A stretch of 64,000 nucleotides of DNA from Clostridium folliculivorans (lineage in GTDB: Bacteria; Bacillota; Clostridia; Clostridiales; Clostridiaceae), in the NCBI RefSeq assembly GCF_024341905.1, contig NZ_BQXY01000001.1, forward strand, positions 1,025,013-1,089,012. Reading direction: 5' to 3'. Shown here in pieces: positions 36,592 to 45,418 of the stretch (position 1 is the stretch's first letter; the number at the start of each line of letters is the position of its first letter). The translations under genes were made by a program, and so were the position numbers. Under the pieces are notes generated by a model. That model was not told where the DNA came from and ran no database searches. It saw only the letters and a program-made list of their open reading frames with translations.

Positions 36592-36664
36592 TTCTGTTAA
36601 AGCACTGTGTTGAAATTAAATGGTTATCCATCCAATGCTTTAATGAGCTTACGCAAAGAATTAA
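36592..36664 (+). repeat. Family-B half element next to the GH20 gene
   Basis: TTCTGTTAAAGCACTGTGTT, GAAATTAAATGGTTATCC and GAGCTTACGCAAAGAATT match the left arm of the 13934 copy and stop at about 36664, 23 nt before the GH20 start. A fragment CGCCTGCCAG at about 36448 also resembles the insert of the 26788 copy. Confidence 0.75.
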
Positions 36665-36686
36665 AATAAATAAGGATGGTGAACAA

Positions 36687-38300
36687 ATGAAAAATACATA
36701 TGATAAACAAGGTAAGTCTAAGGCTATTAGACTACTATTGTTAATTATAGTAATGATTTTTTCAACGATGACTTATGTGAGAAAAGATGTGGTAAAAGCT
36801 AAGGATTTACCACAGAGCAGTAACAATATTATTCCAAAACCTTTAAGCTATCAAAAAGGTAGCGGTAAATTTGTTCTTACAAACAATACTTCAATCTATG
36901 TAAAAGGAAATAATGAAAATGAGACAGCTGAAATCAGTAGAGTAGCAGAATTTTTAAGAGAAAAGTTAAGAGCTTCAACAGGCTTTGAATTAAAGATTAT
37001 TAAAGCAGATAATGTTCCAGCACAAGGCATTTATTTGACTACAGTTGGAGCAGAAGCGGATAAGGGAAATGAAGGTTATAGGATAGCAACTACCGCTGAA
37101 GAAGTGAAGATAACAGCATACAAGCCAGAAGGAATCTCGAGAGCAGTTCAAACCCTAAGGCAATTATTGCCTCCAGCTATTGAGAAAAATGCCTTGGTTT
37201 CAGGAGTTGAATGGAGCATTCCGGTTTCAACTATAGATGATAAACCAGAATACAGCTATAGAGGGTTAATGATTGATGTTGCTAGGCATTTTTTTACTGT
37301 AGATGAAATAAAACGTCAAATAGGTCATGCAGCTCAATATAAAATAAATAAAGTTCATTTGCATCTAAGTGATGACCAAGGCTGGCGTTTAGAAATAAAG
37401 AAATGGCCAGACTTAACTACCATAGGTGGAAGTACAAAAGTTGGTGGCGGACCAGGTGGATATTATACACAAGAGCAATTTAAAGATATAGTTAAATATG
37501 CAGCTGACAGATATGTAGAGATAGTCCCAGAATTCGATATGCCAGGGCACAGTAATGCTGCTTTAGCTTCCTATGGGTTCTTAAATCCAGACGGTAAGAA
37601 GAAACCGTTGTATACAGGAACGAAGGTTGGCTTTAGTTCATTTATGACTCGTGATGAGAAAACCTATGGATTTATTGAAGATGTAATTAGAGAAGTTTCT
37701 GAAATATCTCCTTCAAAATATATTCATATAGGTGGAGATGAAGCCTTAAGTACCAAGAAGGCAGACTATGATTATTTTGTAGGAAGAGTAGCTAGTATTG
37801 TTAAGAAATACGGCAAGACTCCAATAGGCTGGGATCCAATTGATACCTCTCCTTCAATAGATTCAAGTGTTGTGCTTCAAAACTGGAAAGATTCAAATAC
37901 TGCAGCTAGACAAAAGAATATGAACATTATTACATCCGTTGCAAAAAAGGCTTATCTTGATATGAAATATGATGAAACTACACCATATGGTTTGAACTGG
38001 GCAGGATATATTCCAGTAGAAACCGCATATACATGGGATCCTACTGATTTTGCTCCAAAGAACTTAGTTTTAGGTATAGAAGCTCCACTATGGACAGAAA
38101 CAATTCCTAATGAAAAAGCAATGGATTATATGATATATCCAAGACTTCCAGGATATGCAGAAATAGGATGGACGCCTAAAGTAGATAGAAATTGGGCAGA
38201 GTACAAAAATAGGTTAAAGGCTCAGGAAGAAAGAATGAGAAATGAAGGAATAAACTTCTACAAAGATAATAGCGTCTGGACATTTAATCTTGCGAAATAA
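36687..38300 (+). CDS. Secreted beta-N-acetylhexosaminidase (GH20)
   Basis: 537 aa with an N-terminal signal peptide (basic KSKAIR then LLLLIIVMIFSTMTYV). The GH20b domain (to about residue 180) precedes the barrel, with YRGLMIDVARHFFTVDEIKR, HLHLSDDQGWRLEI, PEFDMPGHSNAAL and the catalytic pair Asp351-Glu352 in HIGGDEA, where Glu is the acid/base and Asp assists the substrate acetamido group. Two conserved Trp segments (GWDPID, WTETI) follow. It removes terminal beta-GlcNAc or GalNAc outside the cell. No sortase signal or carbohydrate-binding module is visible. Confidence 0.94.
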   Translation: MKNTYDKQGKSKAIRLLLLIIVMIFSTMTYVRKDVVKAKDLPQSSNNIIPKPLSYQKGSGKFVLTNNTSIYVKGNNENETAEISRVAEFLREKLRASTGFELKIIKADNVPAQGIYLTTVGAEADKGNEGYRIATTAEEVKITAYKPEGISRAVQTLRQLLPPAIEKNALVSGVEWSIPVSTIDDKPEYSYRGLMIDVARHFFTVDEIKRQIGHAAQYKINKVHLHLSDDQGWRLEIKKWPDLTTIGGSTKVGGGPGGYYTQEQFKDIVKYAADRYVEIVPEFDMPGHSNAALASYGFLNPDGKKKPLYTGTKVGFSSFMTRDEKTYGFIEDVIREVSEISPSKYIHIGGDEALSTKKADYDYFVGRVASIVKKYGKTPIGWDPIDTSPSIDSSVVLQNWKDSNTAARQKNMNIITSVAKKAYLDMKYDETTPYGLNWAGYIPVETAYTWDPTDFAPKNLVLGIEAPLWTETIPNEKAMDYMIYPRLPGYAEIGWTPKVDRNWAEYKNRLKAQEERMRNEGINFYKDNSVWTFNLAK

Positions 38301-38434
38301 TTTTTTTAATATATAAGTTGTAAAAAGTATTATTCAGAAAAACATTGAAGCAGCAATATAATTAATTTTCATTTATATGGTTCCTATCTTAAATGTTAAG
38401 TTATAGGGTTCATTAATTATAAGAAACTATGATT

Positions 38435-38604
38435 ATTGAACCACTGGACTTACAGTTAGTATAGGAGCCTTTTATTATAGGGTTCCAACTTCAACTATTA
38501 AGTTATGCATGCCTAAAATTTATAGGTGCATGATTTTCGAACATGCATAACTTAAGTTTTCGTAATGGAATCTATAAACTTAAATATGAAGTGGTTCATC
38601 TATA
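38435..38604. repeat. Long palindromic element (family-A ends with a 14-bp inner stem)
   Basis: The outer ends are TGAACCACT (38437-38445) and AGTGGTTCA (38590-38598). The inner stem is TTAAGTTATGCATG (38498-38511) with CATGCATAACTTAA (38542-38555). It fills most of the 353-bp spacer ahead of the helicase gene. No ORF is seen. Confidence 0.7.
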
Positions 38605-38653
38605 GCTAAAAATATTCGTAAAGAGACTTCAGAAATCGCTATGTAGAAATCTG

Positions 38654-41287
38654 ATGTCAGATAAGATATTATATGGTAAAATAAGACACAAACATAGGGA
38701 TGAGAGGGTGAGTGTTATTAGTATAGAAGATTTATTTATAAAAAGTGGATTTAACCCTAATAAAGCTCAAGAAGAGGCTATAAAGAATATTGATGGTCCA
38801 TTATATCTAGTGGCCGGTCCTGGTTCGGGTAAGACTAGAGTACTGCTATGGAGATGTGTAAATCTAATTGTTTTTCATGATGTTAATCCAGAGGAAATAT
38901 TTTTAAGCACTTTTACAGAGAAAGCGGCGGAGCAACTTAAAGCAGGACTAACTTCACTATTTGCTCTTGCCACAGCAGAAACAAAGAAGCACTATGATAT
39001 ATCTAATATGTATGTAGGGACGGTACATTCCTTATGTCAAAGATTTATTTTAGATAAGAGGTTTAAAAATGACTTGAAGAAGAAACTTCCTATTATCATG
39101 CAGGAAATAGATCAATATTTTTATGTCAGCAGCAACAAATTTTTAGGTATGGCTGAAAGAGTTTTGGGACTTTCTGATACATATAAGGAAGAAATAAAAG
39201 AATACTTGGGAGCTAGATCTATTTCTAAGAATTCCATAGTAAATTCTTTAATATCTCTATTTAATAGATTTTCAGAGGAGTGTATAGAGATAGATAGAGT
39301 GATAAACAATCCAGAAGGTGATGAAACACTTTCAATGCTGGGAAAATTATATGAATTCTATCTTGAAAGCCTTAAGAATGAGCCAAGGCAAACCATTGAT
39401 CTATCACTGCTTCAGCAATATGGATATAAGGTTTTGTGTGAAAGCTATAATAGTGAAAAGATTTTTAAATACGTCATTATAGACGAGTATCAAGATACTA
39501 ATAACATTCAAGAAAAGATATTTTTTAAGCTAGCAAATGGATTTAAAAATATTTGTGTGGTTGGCGATGACGATCAGTCGCTTTATAGATTTAGAGGTGC
39601 AACAGTTGAAAACTTTGTTCAGTTTGGTACTAGATGCAAAAAATATTTAGATATTGAACCACAAAAGATTAAACTTAATATTAATTATAGATCTAGAAAA
39701 AATATAGTTGATTACTACACTAATTTTATAGAAAAAGAAAACTGGGCAAATGAAACTTTAAACGGTAGCTTCTACAGAAATGTAGATAAAGACATAAAAG
39801 CTCATAGCAAAGATTCTGGAATATCAGTGGTAACCACTGTAGGTGAATCTCCTGATAAAGTGTACAGAGAAATTGCTTTAAAAGTAAGAGAAATGCTAGA
39901 TAAAAAGGTGATTTCAGATCCATCAGAGGTTGCAGTACTGTTCACTTATTTAAAAGGTAACAAAAATGCACCAAAATTAAAAGATGCTTTTAAAAAGGTA
40001 GGAATAGAGGTATATGCACCTCGTGCAGGCAGATTTTTTGATAATCCTGAACCCGTGGACATTTTTGGGATAATCTTTTATTTATTTGGAACACCAGAAA
40101 TAGACGAGAGATTTAATGTAGGAAAGCATAAGGAGTTTAATGATTGGATACAGCAATGCTTATTTTCTGCAGAGAATATAATAGCTGAGGATTATGAACT
40201 TCAATGCTTTATTGACAAAACAATATTTGAATTAGACAACTTAAAAAATGATTATTTTGAAATACTTAGATATATGGAAATTTATAATATTTCCTTAGAG
40301 GATCAAATCAATAGGAAAGGTTATGAAAAGTTAAAAGATGCTTTAAAAGACAAGTTGTCGGAAACAGGTCAAAAGGAGATTAGTAAAAAGTCTTTAGGAA
40401 GAATAATAGAAAAGAAAATCAATGAAGGTGTAAACTTAAATTATCGATGGCTCATTACTAGGATTAATTCTTTAGACTGGAATCTATTAGATTTATTTTA
40501 TCAGCTATGCGGCTTTGAAAGATTTAAAAAGATTTTTGACGATGCTGAAAATGGCATAGATGAAGGACCTATTTATAATTTATCTAATATAACTAATTAT
40601 CTTCACTTTTTTATCGAACATAACTTTGGATTAATTACTGGACAAGTACTCTATGAAGAGACTTTCGTGAGAGTATTTGTAACTTCCTATTTAGGAGCTT
40701 TATATAAAAGAGAAGAAGGGGATTATGAGATTAAAGATGAACCAATACCAAAAGGAAGAGTTTCATTTTTAACTATACATCAAGCTAAAGGTTTAGAGTT
40801 TCCTGTGGTTATCTTAGGAGCAGTACCACCAGTTATGAATAATGAGAATAAATTAGAGGCTTTAGTAAGACCTTATCTAAATGGAGAATATGAGCCGTTA
40901 AATAAAATAGCTCATTTTGATAGAATGAGATCTTATTATGTAGCTTTGTCCAGAGCAGAAATCCTACTTATAATACCTAACTTTAGAGGTTTAGGTCAGA
41001 GAATGCATCCGTATTTTAAGGATGATATTGCAAATGCTAGACTACCTTTAATTCAAAGTCTGGATGTGGATTCAATGCCTAAAGCTAATAAGAAAGATGA
41101 AACTATAGCAAAGGTTTATTCCTACACTGCTGATTATTTAGCTTACAATGATTGCCCTAGAAAATATATGATATATAAAAAATATAATTTTGTTCCTGCC
41201 AGAACTACAATAACCTTCTTTGGTAACTTGGTACATAACACCTTAGAAGATATCCATAATTATTATATAGAAATGCGAAGCATATGA
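38654..41287 (+). CDS. UvrD/Rep-type superfamily 1 helicase, truncated inside its nuclease domain
   Basis: 877 aa. Helicase motifs appear in order: Q-motif-like FNPNKAQEEAI, Walker A AGPGSGKT (54-61), TFTEKAAEQL (Ia), IIDEYQDTNN (II, Asp277-Glu278), GDDDQSLYRFRGA (III), NYRS (IV), LTIHQAKGLEFPVVI (V) and YYVALSRAE (VI). At the end, FFGNLVHNTLEDIHNYY is the first helix of a RecB-type PD-(D/E)XK nuclease domain (G..vH..lE), and the frame stops 7 residues later. The rest of such a domain is encoded at 42167-42946. The start is uncertain: ATG 38654 lacks a clear ribosome binding site and GTG 38708 is an alternative. Confidence 0.88.
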   Translation: MSDKILYGKIRHKHRDERVSVISIEDLFIKSGFNPNKAQEEAIKNIDGPLYLVAGPGSGKTRVLLWRCVNLIVFHDVNPEEIFLSTFTEKAAEQLKAGLTSLFALATAETKKHYDISNMYVGTVHSLCQRFILDKRFKNDLKKKLPIIMQEIDQYFYVSSNKFLGMAERVLGLSDTYKEEIKEYLGARSISKNSIVNSLISLFNRFSEECIEIDRVINNPEGDETLSMLGKLYEFYLESLKNEPRQTIDLSLLQQYGYKVLCESYNSEKIFKYVIIDEYQDTNNIQEKIFFKLANGFKNICVVGDDDQSLYRFRGATVENFVQFGTRCKKYLDIEPQKIKLNINYRSRKNIVDYYTNFIEKENWANETLNGSFYRNVDKDIKAHSKDSGISVVTTVGESPDKVYREIALKVREMLDKKVISDPSEVAVLFTYLKGNKNAPKLKDAFKKVGIEVYAPRAGRFFDNPEPVDIFGIIFYLFGTPEIDERFNVGKHKEFNDWIQQCLFSAENIIAEDYELQCFIDKTIFELDNLKNDYFEILRYMEIYNISLEDQINRKGYEKLKDALKDKLSETGQKEISKKSLGRIIEKKINEGVNLNYRWLITRINSLDWNLLDLFYQLCGFERFKKIFDDAENGIDEGPIYNLSNITNYLHFFIEHNFGLITGQVLYEETFVRVFVTSYLGALYKREEGDYEIKDEPIPKGRVSFLTIHQAKGLEFPVVILGAVPPVMNNENKLEALVRPYLNGEYEPLNKIAHFDRMRSYYVALSRAEILLIIPNFRGLGQRMHPYFKDDIANARLPLIQSLDVDSMPKANKKDETIAKVYSYTADYLAYNDCPRKYMIYKKYNFVPARTTITFFGNLVHNTLEDIHNYYIEMRSI

Positions 41288-41480
41288 TAAGGAAACTAGA
41301 AGATACTAAGATTATTAAGTTAAGGTAAGGAAAATTTGAAGTACAAGTATCAATACATTGAATAAACAGAACAATATAGTAAGTCAGCATTACTTAAACA
41401 TAAGATGTTTAAGATTAAAGTACTTGAAACATAAGAAATAAGATCAAAATATAAACTTATATTTAAGGAGGAAATTAAAT

Positions 41481-41909
41481 ATGAAAAATAATAAAACAAT
41501 AAATATAATGACAACGGTAAATGCACCTGTAGAAAAGGTATGGAAATGCTGGACAGAGCCTGAGCATATAAAGAAGTGGAACAGTGCTTCGGAAGATTGG
41601 CATACTACTGTTGCAGAAAATGATTTAAGAGTTGGAGGTAAATTTCTTTCAAGAATGGAAGCGAAAGATGGAAGTTTTGGCTTTGATTTTGGGGGGATTT
41701 ATGATGAAGTTAAACTACAGGAAGTTCTAGCTTACACTTTAGGAGATGAAAGAAAAGTTCAAATAACCTTTATAGATCAAGGTGATAAAACAGAGATAAA
41801 TGAAACCTTTGAAGCAGAGGATACTAATTCCATAGAGATGCAGAAAAGTGGCTGGCAATCAATTCTAGATAATTTTAAAAGATATACTGAGTCTCAAGTT
41901 CAAGAGTAA
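41481..41909 (+). CDS. SRPBCC/AHSA1 family protein
   Basis: 142 aa, Aha1-C/AHSA1-like START-fold. TVNAPVEKVWKCWTEPEHIK and KKWNSASEDWHTT are the N-terminal strand-helix signature, GGKFLSRMEAKDGSFGFDF is central, and the C-terminal helix is SGWQSILDNFKRY. Such proteins bind hydrophobic ligands; none is assigned. AAGGAGG lies before ATG 41481. It sits between the two parts of the helicase-nuclease, on the same strand, with no other sign of belonging to that system. Confidence 0.9.
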   Translation: MKNNKTINIMTTVNAPVEKVWKCWTEPEHIKKWNSASEDWHTTVAENDLRVGGKFLSRMEAKDGSFGFDFGGIYDEVKLQEVLAYTLGDERKVQITFIDQGDKTEINETFEAEDTNSIEMQKSGWQSILDNFKRYTESQVQE

Positions 41910-42166
41910 TAAGTGCAACTATAAGGCTAAGATAAATAAAGACGTTTTATAAAAAGTATAATCTTAGATTATTTATTAAATTCTAGTATTGAATCTTTTT
42001 ATGAAAAATTAAACTTAGCATTGCTGAAGTTCATTGATTTTAAAAATTTTCATATATATATAAATTAATAGTTGAAGCTGAAGCACTATAATTACTTTAC
42101 TTGGAGTTATTTAAAAAAGAATTTATCATATCTTGGGCATATGTAAAATGGGATGAGGGGTATAGT

Positions 42167-42946
42167 ATGGATATAAAGAAATTGAGAGAGATATTTGAGG
42201 ATAATTACGAAGAGTTAAAATACGAAACTGGACGTTCCATAACTTTAAACATGAAAGAGTTTGCATGGCAGCAGGTAAAATTATATTATGAAAAACTAGG
42301 AAATGTAGCAAAGAATATGACAGAAGCTGAAGTTAAGCTAATACTGCCAGAGCAATTAACTCCAAAGGGTAAAAAATATACAATAGAAGGTATTGTAGAT
42401 ATAGTAGAAAATGAAGACAAGATAACGATGTATGATATAAAAACTCATAATTCAGAAGAAGTTCAAAATGATAAGGATTTATATAAAGGACAGTTGAATG
42501 TGTACGCTCATATGTGGAAAAACCTCAAGGGTACTGAAATAGATAATATGGCAGTAATAGCAACTTCTCCTCCTTCAGGGCTTAGACAAGCAACCAGCAT
42601 TGGCGATGAAATAGCAATAGACATAATCGACGATTGGAATCCTATTGTTGAACTTGATATTGATAATAATGAGGTTGAAAAACAGATACGATACTTTGGA
42701 GAGACTGTAGATAAAATTGAAGCTGGAGAATTTAAAGCACCACCACTATCAAAGTTAAAGGCAGTTAAGAAAGGGCAGAAAGCTCCATTTGGAACTGCAG
42801 TTTGTAGACACTGTGATGCTAGATATTCCTGCAACTCTTATAATCAGTACATAAACAAGGTGAAATTAGATGAAGAAATCTTAGAAGAAGTTGATTCTGA
42901 AGATATGGTAGAACAAGATGAATGGAAAGATGCTTTTATGAAGTAG
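42167..42946 (+). CDS. RecB-type PD-(D/E)XK nuclease domain protein with Fe-S cysteines
   Basis: 259 aa from ATG 42167, which has GAGGGG upstream; the frame is open from 42101. After helices (IKKLREIFEDNYEEL) come the nuclease core IEGIVDIVENEDKITMYDIK with Asp and the D-x-K catalytic motif, then the Q-x3-Y helix GQLNVYAHMW, and C-terminal cysteines CRHCDARYSC that could complete an Fe-S cluster, as in AddB-like or Cas4-like nucleases. The first conserved helix (GxxxHxxxE) is absent here and is found at the end of the helicase gene 880 bp upstream, in the same reading frame. Confidence 0.82.
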   Translation: MDIKKLREIFEDNYEELKYETGRSITLNMKEFAWQQVKLYYEKLGNVAKNMTEAEVKLILPEQLTPKGKKYTIEGIVDIVENEDKITMYDIKTHNSEEVQNDKDLYKGQLNVYAHMWKNLKGTEIDNMAVIATSPPSGLRQATSIGDEIAIDIIDDWNPIVELDIDNNEVEKQIRYFGETVDKIEAGEFKAPPLSKLKAVKKGQKAPFGTAVCRHCDARYSCNSYNQYINKVKLDEEILEEVDSEDMVEQDEWKDAFMK

Positions 42947-42997
42947 TATGATATTGGATTGGAGTAGTTAGTTATAATACTAGAAAGCACTGGAGGT

Positions 42998-43340
42998 ATG
43001 TATCAAATAAATGTTGTTGGAACATCAAGAATTAAATGGACATGCGGTGCGAAAAAAAGAATCTCAAGGCACATTTAAATCTAGTTTAAATAATTATGTT
43101 AAATATAGTTCCGCAGAGATTAACTTAAAGTGGAATAAAACACTGTGATTATGTATTAAATAAATGTTGGTGGGGTATCAATGATTAAGTGGACATGCAT
43201 TCTGGCATAAAGAGATCAAAAGACTACTGAAATTAAGGTGAAATAACTATGTAAAATGCATGTCTTTGGAGTGATACTTAAAGTGAAATAAAACACTGTG
43301 ATTATGTATCAAATAAATGTTGGTAAAGCATCAATATGTA
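42998..43340 (+). repeat. Three direct family-C repeats (about 150-160 bp units)
   Basis: Cores ATGTAT(C/T)AAATAAATGTTG at 42998, 43151 and 43314. Units two and three are preceded by AAAACACTGTGATT, and all three cores are followed by a ATCA...GTGGACATGC-like stretch. The units are degenerate between the cores. The mirror image lies at 44316-44570 beyond the methyltransferase gene. Confidence 0.75.
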
Positions 43341-43561
43341 TGTGGACATGCATCATGAAAGATCTTAGCAAGAACAGAGGCTTTATTAAAATATCGGGGT
43401 TCTAATAAGCTGGTTATTTAGCATTAAAAGAAGTGAAAATAAAATTTGTGCAAAACTATGTATTTAGAAATTGTTGGTAGTTTACTTATAATTGAGGAAA
43501 ATTATATGAAAAATATCATTATAATATTTTCCTTATATACATTGGGAAAGGCAGATGCTTT

Positions 43562-43606
43562 AAAAAGGCTTGCTGAAGAAGGTCGCTTCAGCGAACCTTT
43601 TTTATT
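43562..43606. terminator. Bidirectional terminator
   Basis: AAAAAGG...GCTGAAG (43562-43578) pairs with CTTCAGC...CCTTTTTT (43586-43603). On the - strand it overlaps the stop of the methyltransferase gene and ends in a T-run. Confidence 0.75.
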
Positions 43607-44201
43607 TATTTTTAGTTCCAATGTAACGACTTGCGGTGTTTTTATAATCCAGATACTCTTGTCCAAAAAGAATAGAAAGAAACTTTTCTTCTTCTAGTAT
43701 CTGAAGATGAAAGATTAAGATCGTGAAACAAGTAAATAGTATGTTAATTATATTTGAGAATGATATTGCTATTCCGATATATAACAAGTCAAATCCAAGA
43801 AATGCGGGATTTCTGCTATATTTATAAATTCCTCTCTTAACTATAGTAGTTTTTTGAGTATTATCAACTCCAGCTCTCCAGCTATCACGCATTGTTGTCA
43901 TTGCAGTGATAAATATTACAACTCCTAATAAAGAAATAAAAAAGCCAATGTAGATTACTGTGATATTCTCTGATAATATGGGAAATTTTTCCTTGAGTAC
44001 AATACTAATTAGCTGAACTAGAGCTATAAGAATTGTAGTGATCTTTAAGCATACTTCAATTATAAAAGTTCTTTTAGGTTTACTACCTTTACCCATTCTA
44101 TCAGTCTTAATACCTTTTTTGCTCTGAATAAATGCTTTGGAAAAATAACTTCCATAAAAAGCAGCTAAGATTATTAAACCGATGATATTTTCTGTATTCA
44201 A
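43602..44201 (-). CDS. Isoprenylcysteine carboxylmethyltransferase-like membrane methyltransferase
   Basis: 199 aa, four to five spans. The conserved C-terminal SAM-binding part is clear: RDSWRAGVDNTQKTTIVKRG, then IYKYSRNPAFLGFDLLYIG, and EEEKFLSILFGQEYLDYKN. The family (ICMT/PEMT-like) methylates small lipids or thiols in bacteria; the substrate is unknown. The gene stands alone, is flanked on both sides by inverted arrays of family-C repeats, and has a terminator overlapping its stop. Confidence 0.82.
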   Translation of the reverse strand: MNTENIIGLIILAAFYGSYFSKAFIQSKKGIKTDRMGKGSKPKRTFIIEVCLKITTILIALVQLISIVLKEKFPILSENITVIYIGFFISLLGVVIFITAMTTMRDSWRAGVDNTQKTTIVKRGIYKYSRNPAFLGFDLLYIGIAISFSNIINILFTCFTILIFHLQILEEEKFLSILFGQEYLDYKNTASRYIGTKNK

Positions 44202-44315
44202 AATACCAACCCCTTTGTAAGAGTAATGATCTTTATAAATAGTATATTATGTATAAAGTCTATTTTATACTAGATACATATACATAGCTTGTCTATGAAA
44301 AATTCAATACATTAC

Positions 44316-44570
44316 CAACATTTATTTAATACATAGCATAAGTATCTTTTTAAACATGTTAGGGAGGAGCATAAATTAAAGAATAAAAAAATTAACTTGA
44401 ATATGGTTTTGATTAAAGGTCTGACTACCTACCAACATTTATTTGATACATAAAATAAGTGTTTTTTTATTTATAGTGGAAAACATCATAAGTTAAAGAG
44501 CGAATAAAATTTAACTTGAATATGGTTTTCTCTAAAAATGTGATATCCCACCAACATTTATTTGATACAT
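44316..44570 (-). repeat. Three inverted family-C repeats (about 118-bp units)
   Basis: Cores CAACATTTATTT(A/G)ATACAT at 44316, 44433 and 44552. The units share AACTTGAATATGGTTTT before the second and third cores, and TAAGTGTTTTTTATTTATAG after them. Reverse complemented, they resemble the units at 42998-43340 over the core and the AAAACACT-type flank. The rest of 44202-44730 has no gene. Confidence 0.75.
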
Positions 44571-44730
44571 AACATAAGTGTTTTTTATTTATAGTCGGAA
44601 GCATCATAAATTAAAAATCTAATAACTTAATTTGGATAGTATTTATAATGAGTGAAAAATTTACTTATAAATACTTAAAAATATTGACTTATTACTTATA
44701 ATTACTTATTATTTAGATAGAGGTGATCAT

Positions 44731-45348
44731 ATGGTTAAAGAAGATAGCTGTAAAAATTCAAGTAAAAATAATATGTATTCATATAGAGAAAGATTAAATC
44801 TAAATATTGATGAGAAAGAAAGAATAGTTGAAAAGGCTATGATTTTTATCCATAACAATGGAACATACTTTTTTGATGTTTCAACTAATGTTCAACTTCT
44901 TGCAAAAAAGCTAAATAAGAAGGCTACTATTTTTACTCATTCTTTAGATAACTTTAATATACTTTCTGAAAAACAAGAAGTATTAGTAAAATTAATTGCT
45001 GGGGAGTTTAATAATAAGAATCGTTTCTTTTATAGAAAAAATTATAAAGAATATTTTGAAGGAATAGAATTTGATGCAGCAATTATAGGTGCTGGTGCTA
45101 TAAGAGAAGATGGAATTTATTATGAAGATGAAGAAGATATTTTTATAAAACAAGAAGTTATAAAAAGGTCTAAAAAGGTAATTTTACTTGCTGAGCACCA
45201 GAAATATGAAAAGGATACGTACTATAAAGGGGTAGATTTAGATAGAATAAATGTCATTATTGTTGATCCAATGTCAGTATCTTCCTTTGTAGATATTATA
45301 AGAACAAAAAATATTGCGATTAATCCTAATAGCTTAATTATTATGTAG
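44731..45348 (+). CDS. DeoR-type sensor domain protein lacking the HTH
   Basis: 205 aa. It begins directly with the effector-binding DeoRC-like region (IVEKAMIFIHNNGTYFFDVS), then IFTHSLDNFNILSEK, a GEFNNKNRFFYRK segment, and EFDAAIIGAGAIREDGIYYE. It has no N-terminal winged helix. It is closely related along its whole length to the full DeoR regulator encoded 71 bp downstream. GAGGTGATC precedes ATG 44731. It may be a non-DNA-binding partner that forms heteromers with the downstream regulator, or a duplicate that lost its HTH. Confidence 0.78.
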   Translation: MVKEDSCKNSSKNNMYSYRERLNLNIDEKERIVEKAMIFIHNNGTYFFDVSTNVQLLAKKLNKKATIFTHSLDNFNILSEKQEVLVKLIAGEFNNKNRFFYRKNYKEYFEGIEFDAAIIGAGAIREDGIYYEDEEDIFIKQEVIKRSKKVILLAEHQKYEKDTYYKGVDLDRINVIIVDPMSVSSFVDIIRTKNIAINPNSLIIM

Positions 45349-45418
45349 AGAAAGGATATAAGTTAATAGTTTAATTAGGAGCTGTATATTTATATAAACT
45401 TAAAAAGGTGGGTTAATA

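Noticed and set aside
41280..42143. Target-site duplication GCATATG flanking the SRPBCC gene inside the split helicase-nuclease
   Set aside because: The 7-mer occurs at 41280 and 42137, but joining at these points does not restore the reading frame, so it is probably chance.
42998..43340. CRISPR array
   Set aside because: The repeats are 150-160 bp apart, degenerate and also present in inverted orientation; no short regular spacers and no cas genes are present. The Cas4-like cysteines at 42.8 kb belong to a RecB-type nuclease.
43446..43697. 83-aa + strand ORF ahead of and overlapping the methyltransferase stop
   Set aside because: Its 3' half runs through the terminator hairpin and antisense to the methyltransferase gene. 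There is no ribosome binding site and no family resemblance.
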